A stretch of DNA of 64,000 nucleotides from Poa pratensis (taxonomy: Eukaryota > Streptophyta > Magnoliopsida > Poales > Poaceae): positions 42,005,363 to 42,069,362 of the forward strand of contig CAMZMU010000020.1 in assembly GCA_947311845.1 (NCBI GenBank), written 5' to 3'. The notes under the pieces are model-generated. The model was not told the origin of the DNA. It was given only the letters and a program-made list of their open reading frames with translations, and ran no database searches. Position numbers and translations under genes: made by a program. Shown here one piece after another: positions 30,538 through 40,753 of this stretch (within the stretch, counting starts at the first letter, position 1; each line of letters begins with the position of its first letter).

Positions 30538-32655
30538 GCTCTTCCCTCCTTAAAAATAAATCTCGTCCTCGAGATTTGCCCGGTGGTAACAGGGGAGTAC
30601 GAGGGCACGGGTTTTTGGGTTGACTACTCTTCCGAGGTCGTTGCTTCTTCAGTAAGGTCGCCATGTGAGATCTTGACAACTTGATGATGCGAGGCTTTCT
30701 TTGTCGATAAACTGCTGTGCTAAGTTCAGATCCTTGATGATGGGGTTGTCTTGACGATTGACCCGGATGGATTGTCTTGGTTGGTTGCTTCCAGATACTG
30801 CAAGGCTAAGGCGCAAAGAACTAATTATTACTACGTTCTTGTATACCTATTGCAGGACTTTCCCCCTTAAAAAGGGATTTTTAAACGGTCCTGCAGAAGG
30901 TTGCATCTGGGGTTGACTTGAAGGCATCGTCCTTCTTGGGTAGCTTGACGATCTTCGTCTTGGGTGCCATTCCTCGGTGCTTGGGGTCGGTGCAGATATC
31001 ACTTCCTGATATTTTCTTCTTACGAGGGTCACAGAGGAGGACGCATTGTTTTCAGGATGCGTCGAGCCTATGTACTCGACTCTCTCCGGTTTCTAGTTAG
31101 AAAAAGGATAATAAAAACTTCTATTTGAATCTCAGCTTGCTTAGTGGTTGGTGTCGTCCATAGCAGGTGCTCCCATCGTTTGATTCTTCTTAGTGACTTC
31201 CGGTAGATCTTCCTCACGCTGTTCTTCCTTCGGCTTGGCGGGAAAAAGGCTGATCCTGAAAGGCTTCTTTGGTTCTGGGTCTTCACGAAGCTTCGCAGGG
31301 TCTTCACAAGTAAGTTAGAGTGCACCAGAATAGTTAGAGTTTCCGGGAAAACTTTCTGGTTGAGGGGCTTAAGTTAGTTTTCAAGTGAGTAGGGTGCTAT
31401 ATTCTGAACATCAAACTTATTATACCTAAGATCCAAGACAACCAACTTTACATATGCCTCTAATTCTCGAGTCTTCAAAATACCATTCCAACACCTCTGG
31501 TAAGGCCACTACTATCAACTAGTTAATTGAAAACATGGCCTTTGCCCAAGCTAAAGTTATTAATCCACCACCATCTTCTTCGGGCATAACTCTTTATCAT
31601 AATATAGTTCAATCTATCGGATATCCATCAAACCTTTCAGGCATAGTCTTCCCATCACATTCTATCACCGAAATCGTAGTGGTTCACCAATTATTTCTCG
31701 ATTGATTAATTCCTTAGATAGGCATATCTCAAATTATCTGACTCCTTCAGGTTGCCATTTTCCCACGATCATATCATCAGAGCTAAATAAAGCATCCAAC
31801 AATCATGTGATCATACCATCAAGAATTTGACCAACTTTCTAACCAAATTCAGATTTCATCTCGACACTTTCGGGCCTTGATCTCTTAATCAAATATAAAC
31901 GATCTTTCTAAGAATAATCCAAACAGAGCATGACAAGCTCTGAAAACTACTGTCACCTAGAATGTCTTGCTACTAGACCAAGTCATATTGATTCCTAGAA
32001 TCCGATAAACATTCACTTATCCTCCACCAATTATTTCTTGCATACAACGATCTATTCATTTGCTAACTCATTTTTGACCACTTCCTATAATTCCATAAGA
32101 ATTTAGTACAAGGTCACTTGCGCTAGGGATCACCCTAAACATTCCAACACCGGAGTATTCTTCTTAATTTACTTGCTTCTAACCAATCCAACATCATTGT
32201 ATCAGCAAGTGCTTCCTAAAAATCCAATAACTTTCACCTTTATTTCTAAACCTTAAATCAAGGGTCACGTCTTCTAGCTCCAGATAACCACCAGTGGTTG
32301 GGGACCACAACTGGTTAGCCCCTGAGTATTAATTAAATATATCATCTGTCCGAACCCAATTGATTTATCGACCCACTCCAAGCTTTCACTTTTATTCTAA
32401 ACCCCAAATTTTTGATATTACCAACCTTATCCACCAAAGTTTGATCTCATCAACTAGATTCTTAAGGGATCCTTTTGCCTAATAATCTTATAGTCCAACA
32501 CTCTTATATCCTCCTAAAGTCTCCTTTGTACCAACTAGTTTTGAGTCGTCCTATGGCACTTATTACCTTGGTCTAGAAAAAGCAGTTAGTATCTTTGCAA
32601 AATTGGGTTAGATGAGAGATTTAAAGTTAGATAAATTATGTTAGTTATGTTAGTT
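30538..32655 (-). mobile_element. 3' part of the non-coding interior of a LARD-like element
   Basis: Immediately right of the LTR the minus strand reads TTTTTAAGGAGGGAAGAGC, a polypurine tract, preceded by CTCGAGGACGAGATT, which resembles the eroded end of a Tekay-type pol. The rest has no long ORF. It aligns with 60790-about 62790 of the second LARD-like element, including a strikingly conserved block (about 31911-32310 against 62126-62530). Similarity fades near 32615, and Tat gag begins at 32671, so the element is truncated here and its 5' LTR is missing. Confidence 0.65.
30558..30577. other. 20-nt perfect hairpin beside the LTR
   Basis: AAATCTCG-TCCT-CGAGATTT forms an 8-bp stem with a 4-base loop, 20 bp from the LTR. 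The identical hairpin is at 60809-60828. Confidence 0.55.
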
Positions 32656-32670
32656 TTTCACATTATTTTG

Positions 32671-34526
32671 TTAGTCCGACGGGATACGACCAGTGTCATC
32701 TACCGTCGGTCTTGAATCTTCATCTTTCTCGATGGTGTTGTACCTGTGACCACCTTGACCGCCGCGTCCTCCTCCACGGCCCCCGCGAACACCGCCTCGG
32801 TACCATCCACGGCCGCCTCCGCCCTGGCGACCCGTGGGACAGTCACGAGCGATGTGCCCGGCAGTGCCGCAGTTGTAGCAACCATCTTGACTGACCCCAT
32901 CAGCTCGGCGTTGCTCCCGGACGGCGAGGTTCTTGAGCATGCGGCAGTCCTTGAGCAAGTGGTTGCCTTTTGGATGGATGCGGCACCAGGGATCACCTTC
33001 ACCTTCTTCCTTGGAAGTCGGCGCGGGCTTGGAATTCTTCGGAAGAGGCTCGGTGACGAAGATCCGCTTGTCAGATCCAGGGTCCCGCTTCTTGTTCTTA
33101 GCTGGAGCGACCTTGTCCTCGGGCTCATCCTCCCCGGGGAACTTGGCTCCTTCTTCAGCTCGAGCGCACCGGTCTGCAAGCTCCCAGAGCTTATGAGCAG
33201 ACTCGACGCGATGGATGCTTAGCTTCTCGCGCATCTTGGGGTTGCGGACGTTGGCGTGGAAGGACTGGATCACCAACTCCTCCTTGATGCACGGGATGGT
33301 GTTCATCTTCTGGGTGAAGCGCTGGATGAACTTGCGGAGAGTTTCACCCGGCAACTGCTTGAAGTCATGGAGATCACTGGGAGCCCCCGGGCGCTCGTAC
33401 CCGACTTGGAAAGCCCCCAGAAACTGCTCCTTCAGTGCCCGCCAGGAACGGATGGAGCACTTGGGAAGGTTGAGAAGCCAAGTCTGGGCATCCCCCTTCA
33501 GGGCCAACGGGAACCAGTTGGCCATCATGACCTCGTCGGCCCCGGCAACCATTGCAGCAAGAGAGTAGATCTGCAGAGAGTCCCGGGGGTTCGTGGTGCC
33601 GTCGTAGCGGAGAACGTCGATCTTGAATTTCTTGGGCCAGTTGAAGTGGCGGAACTCGGGAGCGAGGGCGAGGCAACCTTCGGCGAGGTCGATGCCCCGA
33701 TCTTCATGGCGGTGACGTTCTCGGCGACGCTCGATGCGGGTGCGCATATCCTCGTTCTGACGGCTGTTGAGCTCGTCACGAAGATCTGGGTTGCGCGAGG
33801 TAGACGACCCGATGGAGATGGCCTCGCCGTGATCGCGGTTTAGCCGATCAGCCATCGGTGGCGCGGTGCGAGGAGGCTCCGTCTTGGCTTGACGTTCACC
33901 ACGAGGCTGGCCTCGCGGATCACATGTTTTGTCTTGTGCTGCTCCAGAATTGTCGACGGTGGGGGCTTGAGTGGGTTCGACCCACGGACCACCATCGGCG
34001 AAGTCGAGGAGCCTCTCGACGCGAGTCCTCCATTCTTGGTAGACCTTGGGGTCGCCGCTGCTTGGAGGGAACTGCATCAGTGCCTTAGCAGCGACTAGAG
34101 CATCATGGCGAGCTTGCACGTCCGAAGGCGAGTGCGCGGAGGTCTTGCTCTTGGATGCTCGTGGATCCCGCTAGGGCGAATGCTGTGGTTCCCTCCTCCA
34201 GCGGTGGGCTCCTTGCCGGTGCCGTTGCAGACGCTCTTCTCCCCTGAGCGAGGAGGAGCCATGGTGGTGCCCTTTGGAGCCGCCTCTCCGCCAGGGCCGT
34301 TGTCCTTGTCGCGACCGTCCACTTCGTCTGGCGCCACCCTCTCCATGGGAGGCGGGGACGGAGAGACGCTCTGCCGTGCGCCAGCAGCACGACGTTCAGC
34401 GGAAGCTTGAGTGCGTGCGGGAGAGACCGGCTTGGACGCCGCAGGATCTCCCTTCTTCCTTGGAGGCATGCTTGACGAAGAACTTGCCGATGAACTTGAT
34501 GAAGATGAATCCAGCACTTGCGCCAC
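32671..34526 (-). pseudogene. Tat gag
   Basis: The main frame (34119 to 32671, 482 residues) carries the Tat capsid signature: LRYDGTTNPRDSLQIYSLA, VMMANWFPLALKGDAQTWL, FKQLPGETLRKFIQRF, then a basic linker. A CCHC zinc knuckle CYNCGTAGHIARDC (about residues 413-426) and a Gly/Arg-rich tail follow. The natural N-terminus probably lies further up (MPPRKKGDPAASKP, near 34470) in another frame, so a frameshift near 34140-34200 breaks the gene. The protein would form the particle shell and bind RNA. Its C-terminal side ends in a stop at 32671 close to the junction with the LARD-like interior, and no protease or RT follows. Confidence 0.8.
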
Positions 34527-34543
34527 CTACCTGGCGCGCCAGA
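34526..34543 (-). other. primer-binding site of the Tat element
   Basis: On the minus strand the LTR end GACACGACA is followed by TCTGGCGCGCCAGGTAGG. TGGCGCGCCAGG is typical of a tRNA 3' end complement; I do not assign the tRNA. Confidence 0.6.
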
Positions 34544-35474
34544 TGTCGTGTCTCGTTGCACGGACACCGGGAGTATAGGATACCCCCTTTTAGGTTCGGC
34601 ACGGGGCCCGAAAGGAGGCTGAGAATCATCTTCTAGGGCGAGACTAGATCAAGCTCTCCTCTCCACGATCAAGGCATGCAACCAAAGGGACACAAAGAGT
34701 TACCCAGGTTCAGTCCGCCTGGAGGCTAAAAGCCCTACTCCTGCATGTCTGGATTGATGAGTTCTTCATAGTATGGCTTACAATGGAACCTTCCGGACAG
34801 GGTACCCGGAAGGGTTTTGGCTGGAGGTAGAAGAAGGACAGATCCTGACCCGGAGGAGATCACCTTCCTCTCTACCTTCGCAGCCCTAGTCTAGTCTTGC
34901 TCTGGTTCTAGCTTGTGTTCATCCTTGGTTCGACCTCTCCTCCTCCGTGCCTTGGTCCTCCTTTTATAGGCTAAGGGGTTGCCACAGGGTCACGTGAGGG
35001 GTGTGAGGGACCTTCAGGGTGAAGGACCCTCCTCATCTAGTTTAGGGGGAGACGTGGCCTCTCCTCGGCCTAGCGTCTCCTTTGGGTTAGGTGGGAGCGT
35101 CCGCCTTGGGGGTGGACAGGAGCTGACACCACCACGGGACATGCTTCCCGCCCGCGCTGCCTTCGCCTTGCTTCCCAAGTCTTCCGCGGTGAGGTGGAGT
35201 GCTTATCCACAGGAACGTAGGGAAGTACCCGAGAGGGAGCCTGGCCTCCTGCCGGGAACTCGGGCTCTCGGGTCCTTCCTGGCCTTCTTGCTTGATTCGG
35301 GGACCCGGATGGTCCCCAGGACCGGAGCCCTTAGTCGACGTAGGCCATGCGTGTCTTGACGGTGAACCCGCCGGCTTGACTTGAGTCTTGGTCTTGTCCA
35401 TCTTCATCTTGGGCCCACATGGGGTGACCCACTTTGGCAGTACTAGGGGAACCCCATGTTCCACTGTTGCGACA
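34544..35474 (-). repeat. 5' LTR of the Tat element (right copy, 931 bp)
   Basis: It matches 9145-10048 throughout, with about 27 extra bases near 34873-34905. TG...CA ends on the minus strand. It is flanked on the right by tatac (35475-35479) and on the left by the primer-binding site. Confidence 0.88.
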
Positions 35475-35900
35475 TATACCACAACAAATTTCCCAATGAA
35501 AGGTCGCAACACATGGTTCATAAGACGCATAAAAGTGGAAGGTGCATTGGAGAGACCAAATGGCATGACAAGCCATTCATAAAGACCAATCTTTGTTTTA
35601 AATGCGGTCTTCCATTCATCACCTTCACACATCCTTATTTGGTGGTATCCACTTTTAAGATCAATTTTGGAGAATATAGTGGAACCACAAAGCTCGTCAA
35701 GCATATCATCAAGTAGAGGGATAGGGTGGCGATACCTCACCGTGATGGCGTTGATGGGGCGACAATCCATGCAAAGGCGAAGAGTGTTGTCGTGCTTGGG
35801 CACCAAGATGACGGGCACGGCACACGGACTCTAGCTCTCGCGGATGTGTCCCGTGGCTAGGAGTTCTTGTATTTGCCGCTCAATTTCCTTGGTCTCCTTG
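35475..35900 (-). pseudogene. N-terminal half of reverse transcriptase (element 2)
   Basis: Read leftwards: [76 protein letters not shown] and finally GKFVVVY, where the Tat LTR begins. An in-frame TAG at about 35831 separates it from the upstream linker. The catalytic Asp pair lies on the other side of the insertion at 9144. Confidence 0.78.
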
Positions 35901-36900
35901 GGGTTGGTTCGGTAAGGAGCGCGGTTCGGTAGCGGCGCGCCGGGAACAAGGTCGATGCGATGCTCGATTCCGCGTTGAGGAGGTAGTCCCGGTGGCACTT
36001 CTTGAGGGAAAACATCTTCAAAGTCCGTCAAAAGAGACAACAAAGAAGGAGAGAGGTTTGTGAAAGTGTTAGTCATAGAAACTTCACCCTTACATATGAG
36101 CACATAGTGAAGGATGGATGGGTCCTCTCTCAACTCCCTCATATCTCTTTTGGTGACAAATAAGGTAAGTAGTGTGGGGACTCTCTTTGAAGTGTCGCAC
36201 TCATTTGGCTTGTGGCTCTCACTCACTTTATGGTGGGTCTCTCGCTCACCACTCATCTCACTTGAAGAACGATCCTGTTGTGCTCGAGCAATAGTCTTGG
36301 CATTGTCGGCAATGACTTGACTTGGTGTCATGGGACGAAGGACGAAGTTCTTGTCGTTCCTCTTGAAGCTATAGTAAATGGTCCTTCCATCATGCATAGC
36401 ACCCTTATCATATTGCCAAGGACGTCCAAGAAGTAAGTGACAAACGGTCATAGGCACAACATCACAATCCACGGTATCTTCGTAGGCTCCAATCTTGAAG
36501 GACACTTGCACCATGTGTTGAATCTTGACTGATCCGGTATCACTCAACCATTGCACATGGTATGGATGTGGGTGCTTCTTGAAATTCAAGTTGAGCTTGT
36601 CATAAAGTTCTTTACTAGCTAAGTTGTGGCAACTTCCACCATCTATGATGACCTTGATGGATCTTCCATTTATGCCCGCTCTTGTTTAAAACAAGTTGCA
36701 TCTTTGGTCTTCTTCAACTTGGACATTGGTGGTCAAGGTTCTTGCCACAACCAATGAAGGATTGTTGTCGCCATCACAATATATCTCACTTGATTCTTCT
36801 TGCGCACTTTGCATTGTGGCGACTTGGTTCAAGGCATTGTACCCTCTTTACTCATAGACTCATATTCTCCCATGTCATTGACAATCATGACTTTCTTGTT
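35831..36900 (-). pseudogene. protease and linker (element 2)
   Basis: Upstream protease codons ([20 protein letters not shown], around 36590-36660) lead into HPHPYHVQWLSDTGSVKIQH, VDCDVVPMTVCHLLLGRPWQ and the linker [40 protein letters not shown]-type stop interrupts the protease near 36686, and the frame closes at 35831. Confidence 0.72.
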
Positions 36901-38522
36901 TGTACACTCAAAGGATTTGTGTCCTTTCCTCCACACTTAAAGCATTTCAAGAGTCTTGTGCCGGAAGAGGATCCTTGAGGCGTGGTGCTTGAAGGAGGTA
37001 TTTTCTTGAAAGGTTGAGGCGCTTGAGGTGTCGATGTAGAGACTCTTGGAGGACCTCTTGTGTTTGCTTGAGGAGTAGCTTGTGTGGGAGTAGGTGTTGA
37101 TGACGAAGGTTTGTGGCGAAGAATGCCTCTGTCTTGATGTATTTGAGCTCTTCAAGTACGTGACGCTCGGCCTTTGTTGCTTGATGGACTAACTCAACCA
37201 AGGTGGCATATGGTTGGAACTCCACAATCTTCTTGATTGGATAGTTGAGGCCATTCATGAACGAGCCATGGATTGCTTCTCGGACTCCTCAATATTGGCT
37301 CTCATCATGGATATCTCCATCTCCTTATAGTACTCATCAACCGATTTCAACCCTTGCTTCAACTCTTGCAACTTCTTGTACAAATCTCTAGTGTAGTGAC
37401 TCGGTACGAAGCGCTTATACATAGCTTCTTTCATCTCAATCCAAGTGTTGATTAGTTGTTGGTGGTTTTCAAAGCGTGTATCTTGGAGTTGTTCCCATCA
37501 GAAAAGGGCATACTCTTCAAACTCCGTTGAGGCTAAGGAAACCATCTTGTTGTCGGAGTAGTGGTGAACTCGGAAGATCTTGTCAACCTTGAGTGCCCAT
37601 GAGAGGTAGGCTTCCGGATCACTTGTGCCGTAGAACTTGGGTATAAAAGCGAAGGTTGTCCAAGGTGTCATAGTCGTCGCGATGGTTAGGAGGTGGGAAT
37701 GCACGTCCACGTCTCCTTCTATTGAGTCCATCACCATTGTGTTGGCTCGACTCGCTATCACTTGACTCGGTACTGTGGTGGTGACGATCATGTGGATGTT
37801 CTTGACGAGGGCAAGGCTCTTGACGAGGAGGATGCTCATGTTGTGGAATTGGGTTCTCCACATTGTTTCCACGGTTACTGTTGTGGTGGCGTGGCCTTGG
37901 AGGATGGCGGTGTCAATTTCCTTGATCACCATAGTCATTAGCACCCGGAGCACCATTGCCATTGGCCAATGGGTCTCGACCATCTCGATGATGAGGAGGT
38001 GGTGAAGGTGTTCGTTCATGGCGTCCACCATTTGGTTGAAGTTGCTCTTGATGCGCATTGGCATTGTGCCCTCGAGGAGAAGGTGGACGTTCCACTTCAT
38101 GTCGATGTCGAGCATGTTCGTCGCGCCTTGGCATTTCTTGGTGACCTTGATGTGGTTGCTCTTGGCGCTCATGGTGATGGTGTCCTTGAGGAGCCCCGTG
38201 GCTTCGTCTCGCCGGCGCGATGACCTTGAAGAGTGCCGCGAACGGAGCGATGACGAAGATGGACCTCGGTGATCCCGATTGTTGAATGCTTCCGACATTT
38301 GTCGCATTTGGTTGGAGAGGTTGACGTTCATGTTGTGCATTTCTTCGCGCAAGTTGTTGATAATGCCATCATGTTCTTGAAGACGATTCTCATATCACCC
38401 GTGGACATCACGAACAAGGTGTCGAAGTCCCACAAACTGTCGTTGCGACACGTAGTCGCCATGGGGTTGTGCTTGTCCTTGTGATAACTCATCGGAGCTT
38501 GAACATCCGTGTTTTTACTTCC
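36901..38522 (-). pseudogene. gag (element 2), frameshifted, start cut off
   Basis: Several frames together give the X-family Gag: a short N-terminal coiled part (MHNMNVNLSNQMRQM), a long His/Arg/Pro-rich region seen in the frames 37913-38134 and 37619-37861, the capsid (KFYGTSDPEAYLSWALKVDK, YYKEME, NGLNYPIKKIVEFQPYA) and the zinc-knuckle remnant near 36905-36950. The first codons should lie just right of 38522, but element Y's LTR begins there. Confidence 0.72.
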
Positions 38523-39537
38523 TGATGTAGCCCAACCTACGGCTACTACAACCAACGGTCCAATGACAAGAGGTAGAGTTAAAGCTCTCCATGATAAGGT
38601 GAATTCACTCCTATGTATGTGTGATCTTGACACTTCCTTGAATGGCTTGCTACTTCATTCGGATACCTTGTGCATACTCAGGAACAACTATCATGAAGAT
38701 CATCAAGCAAGTGCTGGAGATGGACAAGGGTTGAGCCAAGAGGATGAAGAAGAACAGCAACAAGTCCTAGTCCCCGGTACTACCGCTGCTGACTGCCCGT
38801 ACTACCGCCGCGCGCCCACCGGTACTACGGGCGCTACTACCGCTGAAGACCCGAAGCTCCTGGAGTCCGCCGGTACTACCGGTTATTTCACCGGTACTAC
38901 CGAACATGCGCAAGCACCGGTACTACCGGGATGAAATCGCCGGTACTACCGGCCCTGCGCGTCAGTGCTGGAGTCGGCCGGTACTACCGGCCAGATCGCC
39001 GGTACTACCGGCGCTGCGCGAGCCTGTGTGCTGAAATGGCCCTTGAGCCTTGTAATCTTAGCCACTCACCTATCTTTTCATAACTAGATTATAAATAGGT
39101 GCCTCCCACCTTAGATCTAGGGCAGACTGAGATTAGACTTGAGTTGAGCATAGCTCCTTTTCCACCCATGATGGTGTTTCCTCTTAGGAGATGAATCAAG
39201 GCCTTACCAAGTGGAGATGAACCAAGACCTCCCCTTGTGGAGAAGATCCCTCTAGTCGATTCCAAGGCCTCTTCTTGTAGTTGCGATTACATGCCAATCA
39301 ATCATCTTCGGGTGACTCTATTGGACCGGTAGGATTGACCGGTGAGAGAAACAATCCTAAGAGTAAGGTGTATTTGGAGAAGGAGAATCGGGGGCTGCCC
39401 ACGGGGACTTGTTACCGATTGATTTCGTCCGGATTTGCTTTGCTAGTTACCCTTTTGTGTTTTTTCACTCGTTTTGTTCATCCTGTTCATTGTTCCCTCC
39501 GCCCAAATCCGTGAAGATCGGGTCCTACCCTACATCA
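38523..39537 (+). repeat. 5' LTR of element Y (1015 bp)
   Basis: TGATGTAGCCC to CCTACATCA, matching the LTRs of X. The first part is the pol tail coding region (GPMTRGRVKALHDKVNSLL), which continues the rule that CRM pol ends in the LTR. 'ctataaatagg'-type TATA (here 'attataaataggtg' at about 39089) follows. A cluster of ccggtactaccgg palindromes lies at about 38780-39015. Confidence 0.8.
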
Positions 39538-39539
39538 TA

Positions 39540-39557
39540 TGGTATCAGAGCTCTAGG
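39540..39557 (+). other. primer-binding site of element Y
   Basis: TGGTATCAGAGCTCTAGG, two bases after the LTR end; the plant initiator-Met tRNA type. An identical site occurs in X at 48477. Confidence 0.8.
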
Positions 39558-39837
39558 TTGCCACGGATTTGTTTTGTTTCCCCCACAAATCCACCCAATT
39601 TTTCTTTGATTTTGAGAAATTCGAAAATTTCCACAAAAAATGGCCATTTTGGGATTCGAGCGATTCGGTCGATTTGTTGCGTTTTTGGTAGTTTTTGTCC
39701 ATGGATCTGTTGCTTTAGGACACCCTCCACCTTTGTTTGCGTTCCCTAGCCTTAATTTTGCCATTTTCCCACGAAATCAAGGAATTTTCGAGCCCAATTT
39801 TCGCCCAAATTCGCGACCAAGAACGCCAGATTTCTGG

Positions 39838-39925
39838 CGGCCGGTACTACCGGCCGAGTACATCGGTACTACCGGGCCTGCGAAGCACCGGTACTACCGG
39901 GGCGAGATCAGCGGTACTACCGTCG
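39838..39925 (+). repeat. hairpin cluster in the leader of element Y
   Basis: Four copies of the ggtactacc core with short inverted arms, spaced 20-30 bp apart, in an otherwise AT-rich leader. The same motif is in the LTR and, as gcggtactaccgc, in X. Confidence 0.6.
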
Positions 39926-40753
39926 GGGCCGAATTTTTCAGAAAATTTTCTTTTCCTCGTTTCATTTTGGCATTTCCTCTTTATGTTTGAGTCCTTTGCT
40001 GGTGTGATCAACGTCTACAACATCGACAAGATTCCGCAACAATGCTTCATCCACGACAAGCGATGATGACACCAAGGACTCGACATTTCTCCCGTCATCA
40101 TAATCCGTTGTGAGCCCTTCTTCCTTTTGTGTACCTTGACCTATCGGACTAGCTCTTTGATATTGCGAGGCATTGCACTTGTTCGAGTGATTGTCTTCAA
40201 GTATTGGCGAGTGTGTATCGTTAAAGATCTTGGCACTAGCAAAAGAGAAGGAAACATCGTCAAAAAAAAAAAGACAAGAGAAAAGAAAATGAGTAGTGTC
40301 AAGTATCATCTCTTGTAGGTTGCGACAAAGTTTAAACCGCCAAAGTGAGTGTGAGTGTTAACACTTGTGCAAATCCGTTGCCCACCAAAGACAATTGCGC
40401 TAGCGTCCTTCTTGTGTTGGGTGATACTTGAGCACGTAGTCTTCGCTAGGTTGCATATCTTCGAGTGCTCGCCCTTTGGTCGCCCAACCTCATCATTCGC
40501 TTTTGTGTGTGTTTCTTGATCATTTATGGTTGGTGTTTCTTTGGTAATTTGGTCATTGTGGACTTTCTCTAACTCGAACAATATACTTTTCGTCGGGTTT
40601 GCTTGTGTCGTTTGCCACTTCATACCTTCGTATCCTCACAAGTGTGTGTGTTGGGTGTTAGAACCAGATTCTCTTTCTTCAAGCCACTTTATTCTTTGGA
40701 TATAGTTTCTCTTGGTTCTTCCATTTCCACACATTTCACTTGTTCTTGAGATC

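Larger units (their letters stand above)
9145..35474 (-). mobile_element. Tat-lineage Ty3/gypsy element, complete ends, heavily nested
   Basis: Near-identical LTRs at 9145-10048 and 34544-35474 are flanked by tatac. Gag-pol is on the minus strand: gag 32671-34526, archaeal-type RNase H plus integrase 12835-14673. Two plus-strand genes lie between integrase and the 3' LTR. The second RNase H and an extra region with antisense genes after pol are Tat-lineage hallmarks. Protease, RT and the first RNase H are absent. In their place about 18 kb of other elements runs from 14674 to about 32655, so a deletion accompanied or followed nesting. Without the insertions about 8.3 kb of Tat sequence remains. 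Confidence 0.85.
8408..38522 (-). mobile_element. CRM-like element 2, minus strand, split by a Tat element
   Basis: Two blocks form one pol on the minus strand. 35475-38522 carries gag, protease and the first part of RT; 8408-9144 carries the rest of RT and part of RNase H. They are separated by the complete Tat insertion 9145-35474 with duplicated tatac. The left side is cut by element 1 at 8408, within the sequence after VIKYKKGK. The right side is cut at the start of gag by the LTR of element Y at 38523. Sequence and motifs match elements X and Y more closely than element 1. Multiple frameshifts. Confidence 0.78.
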
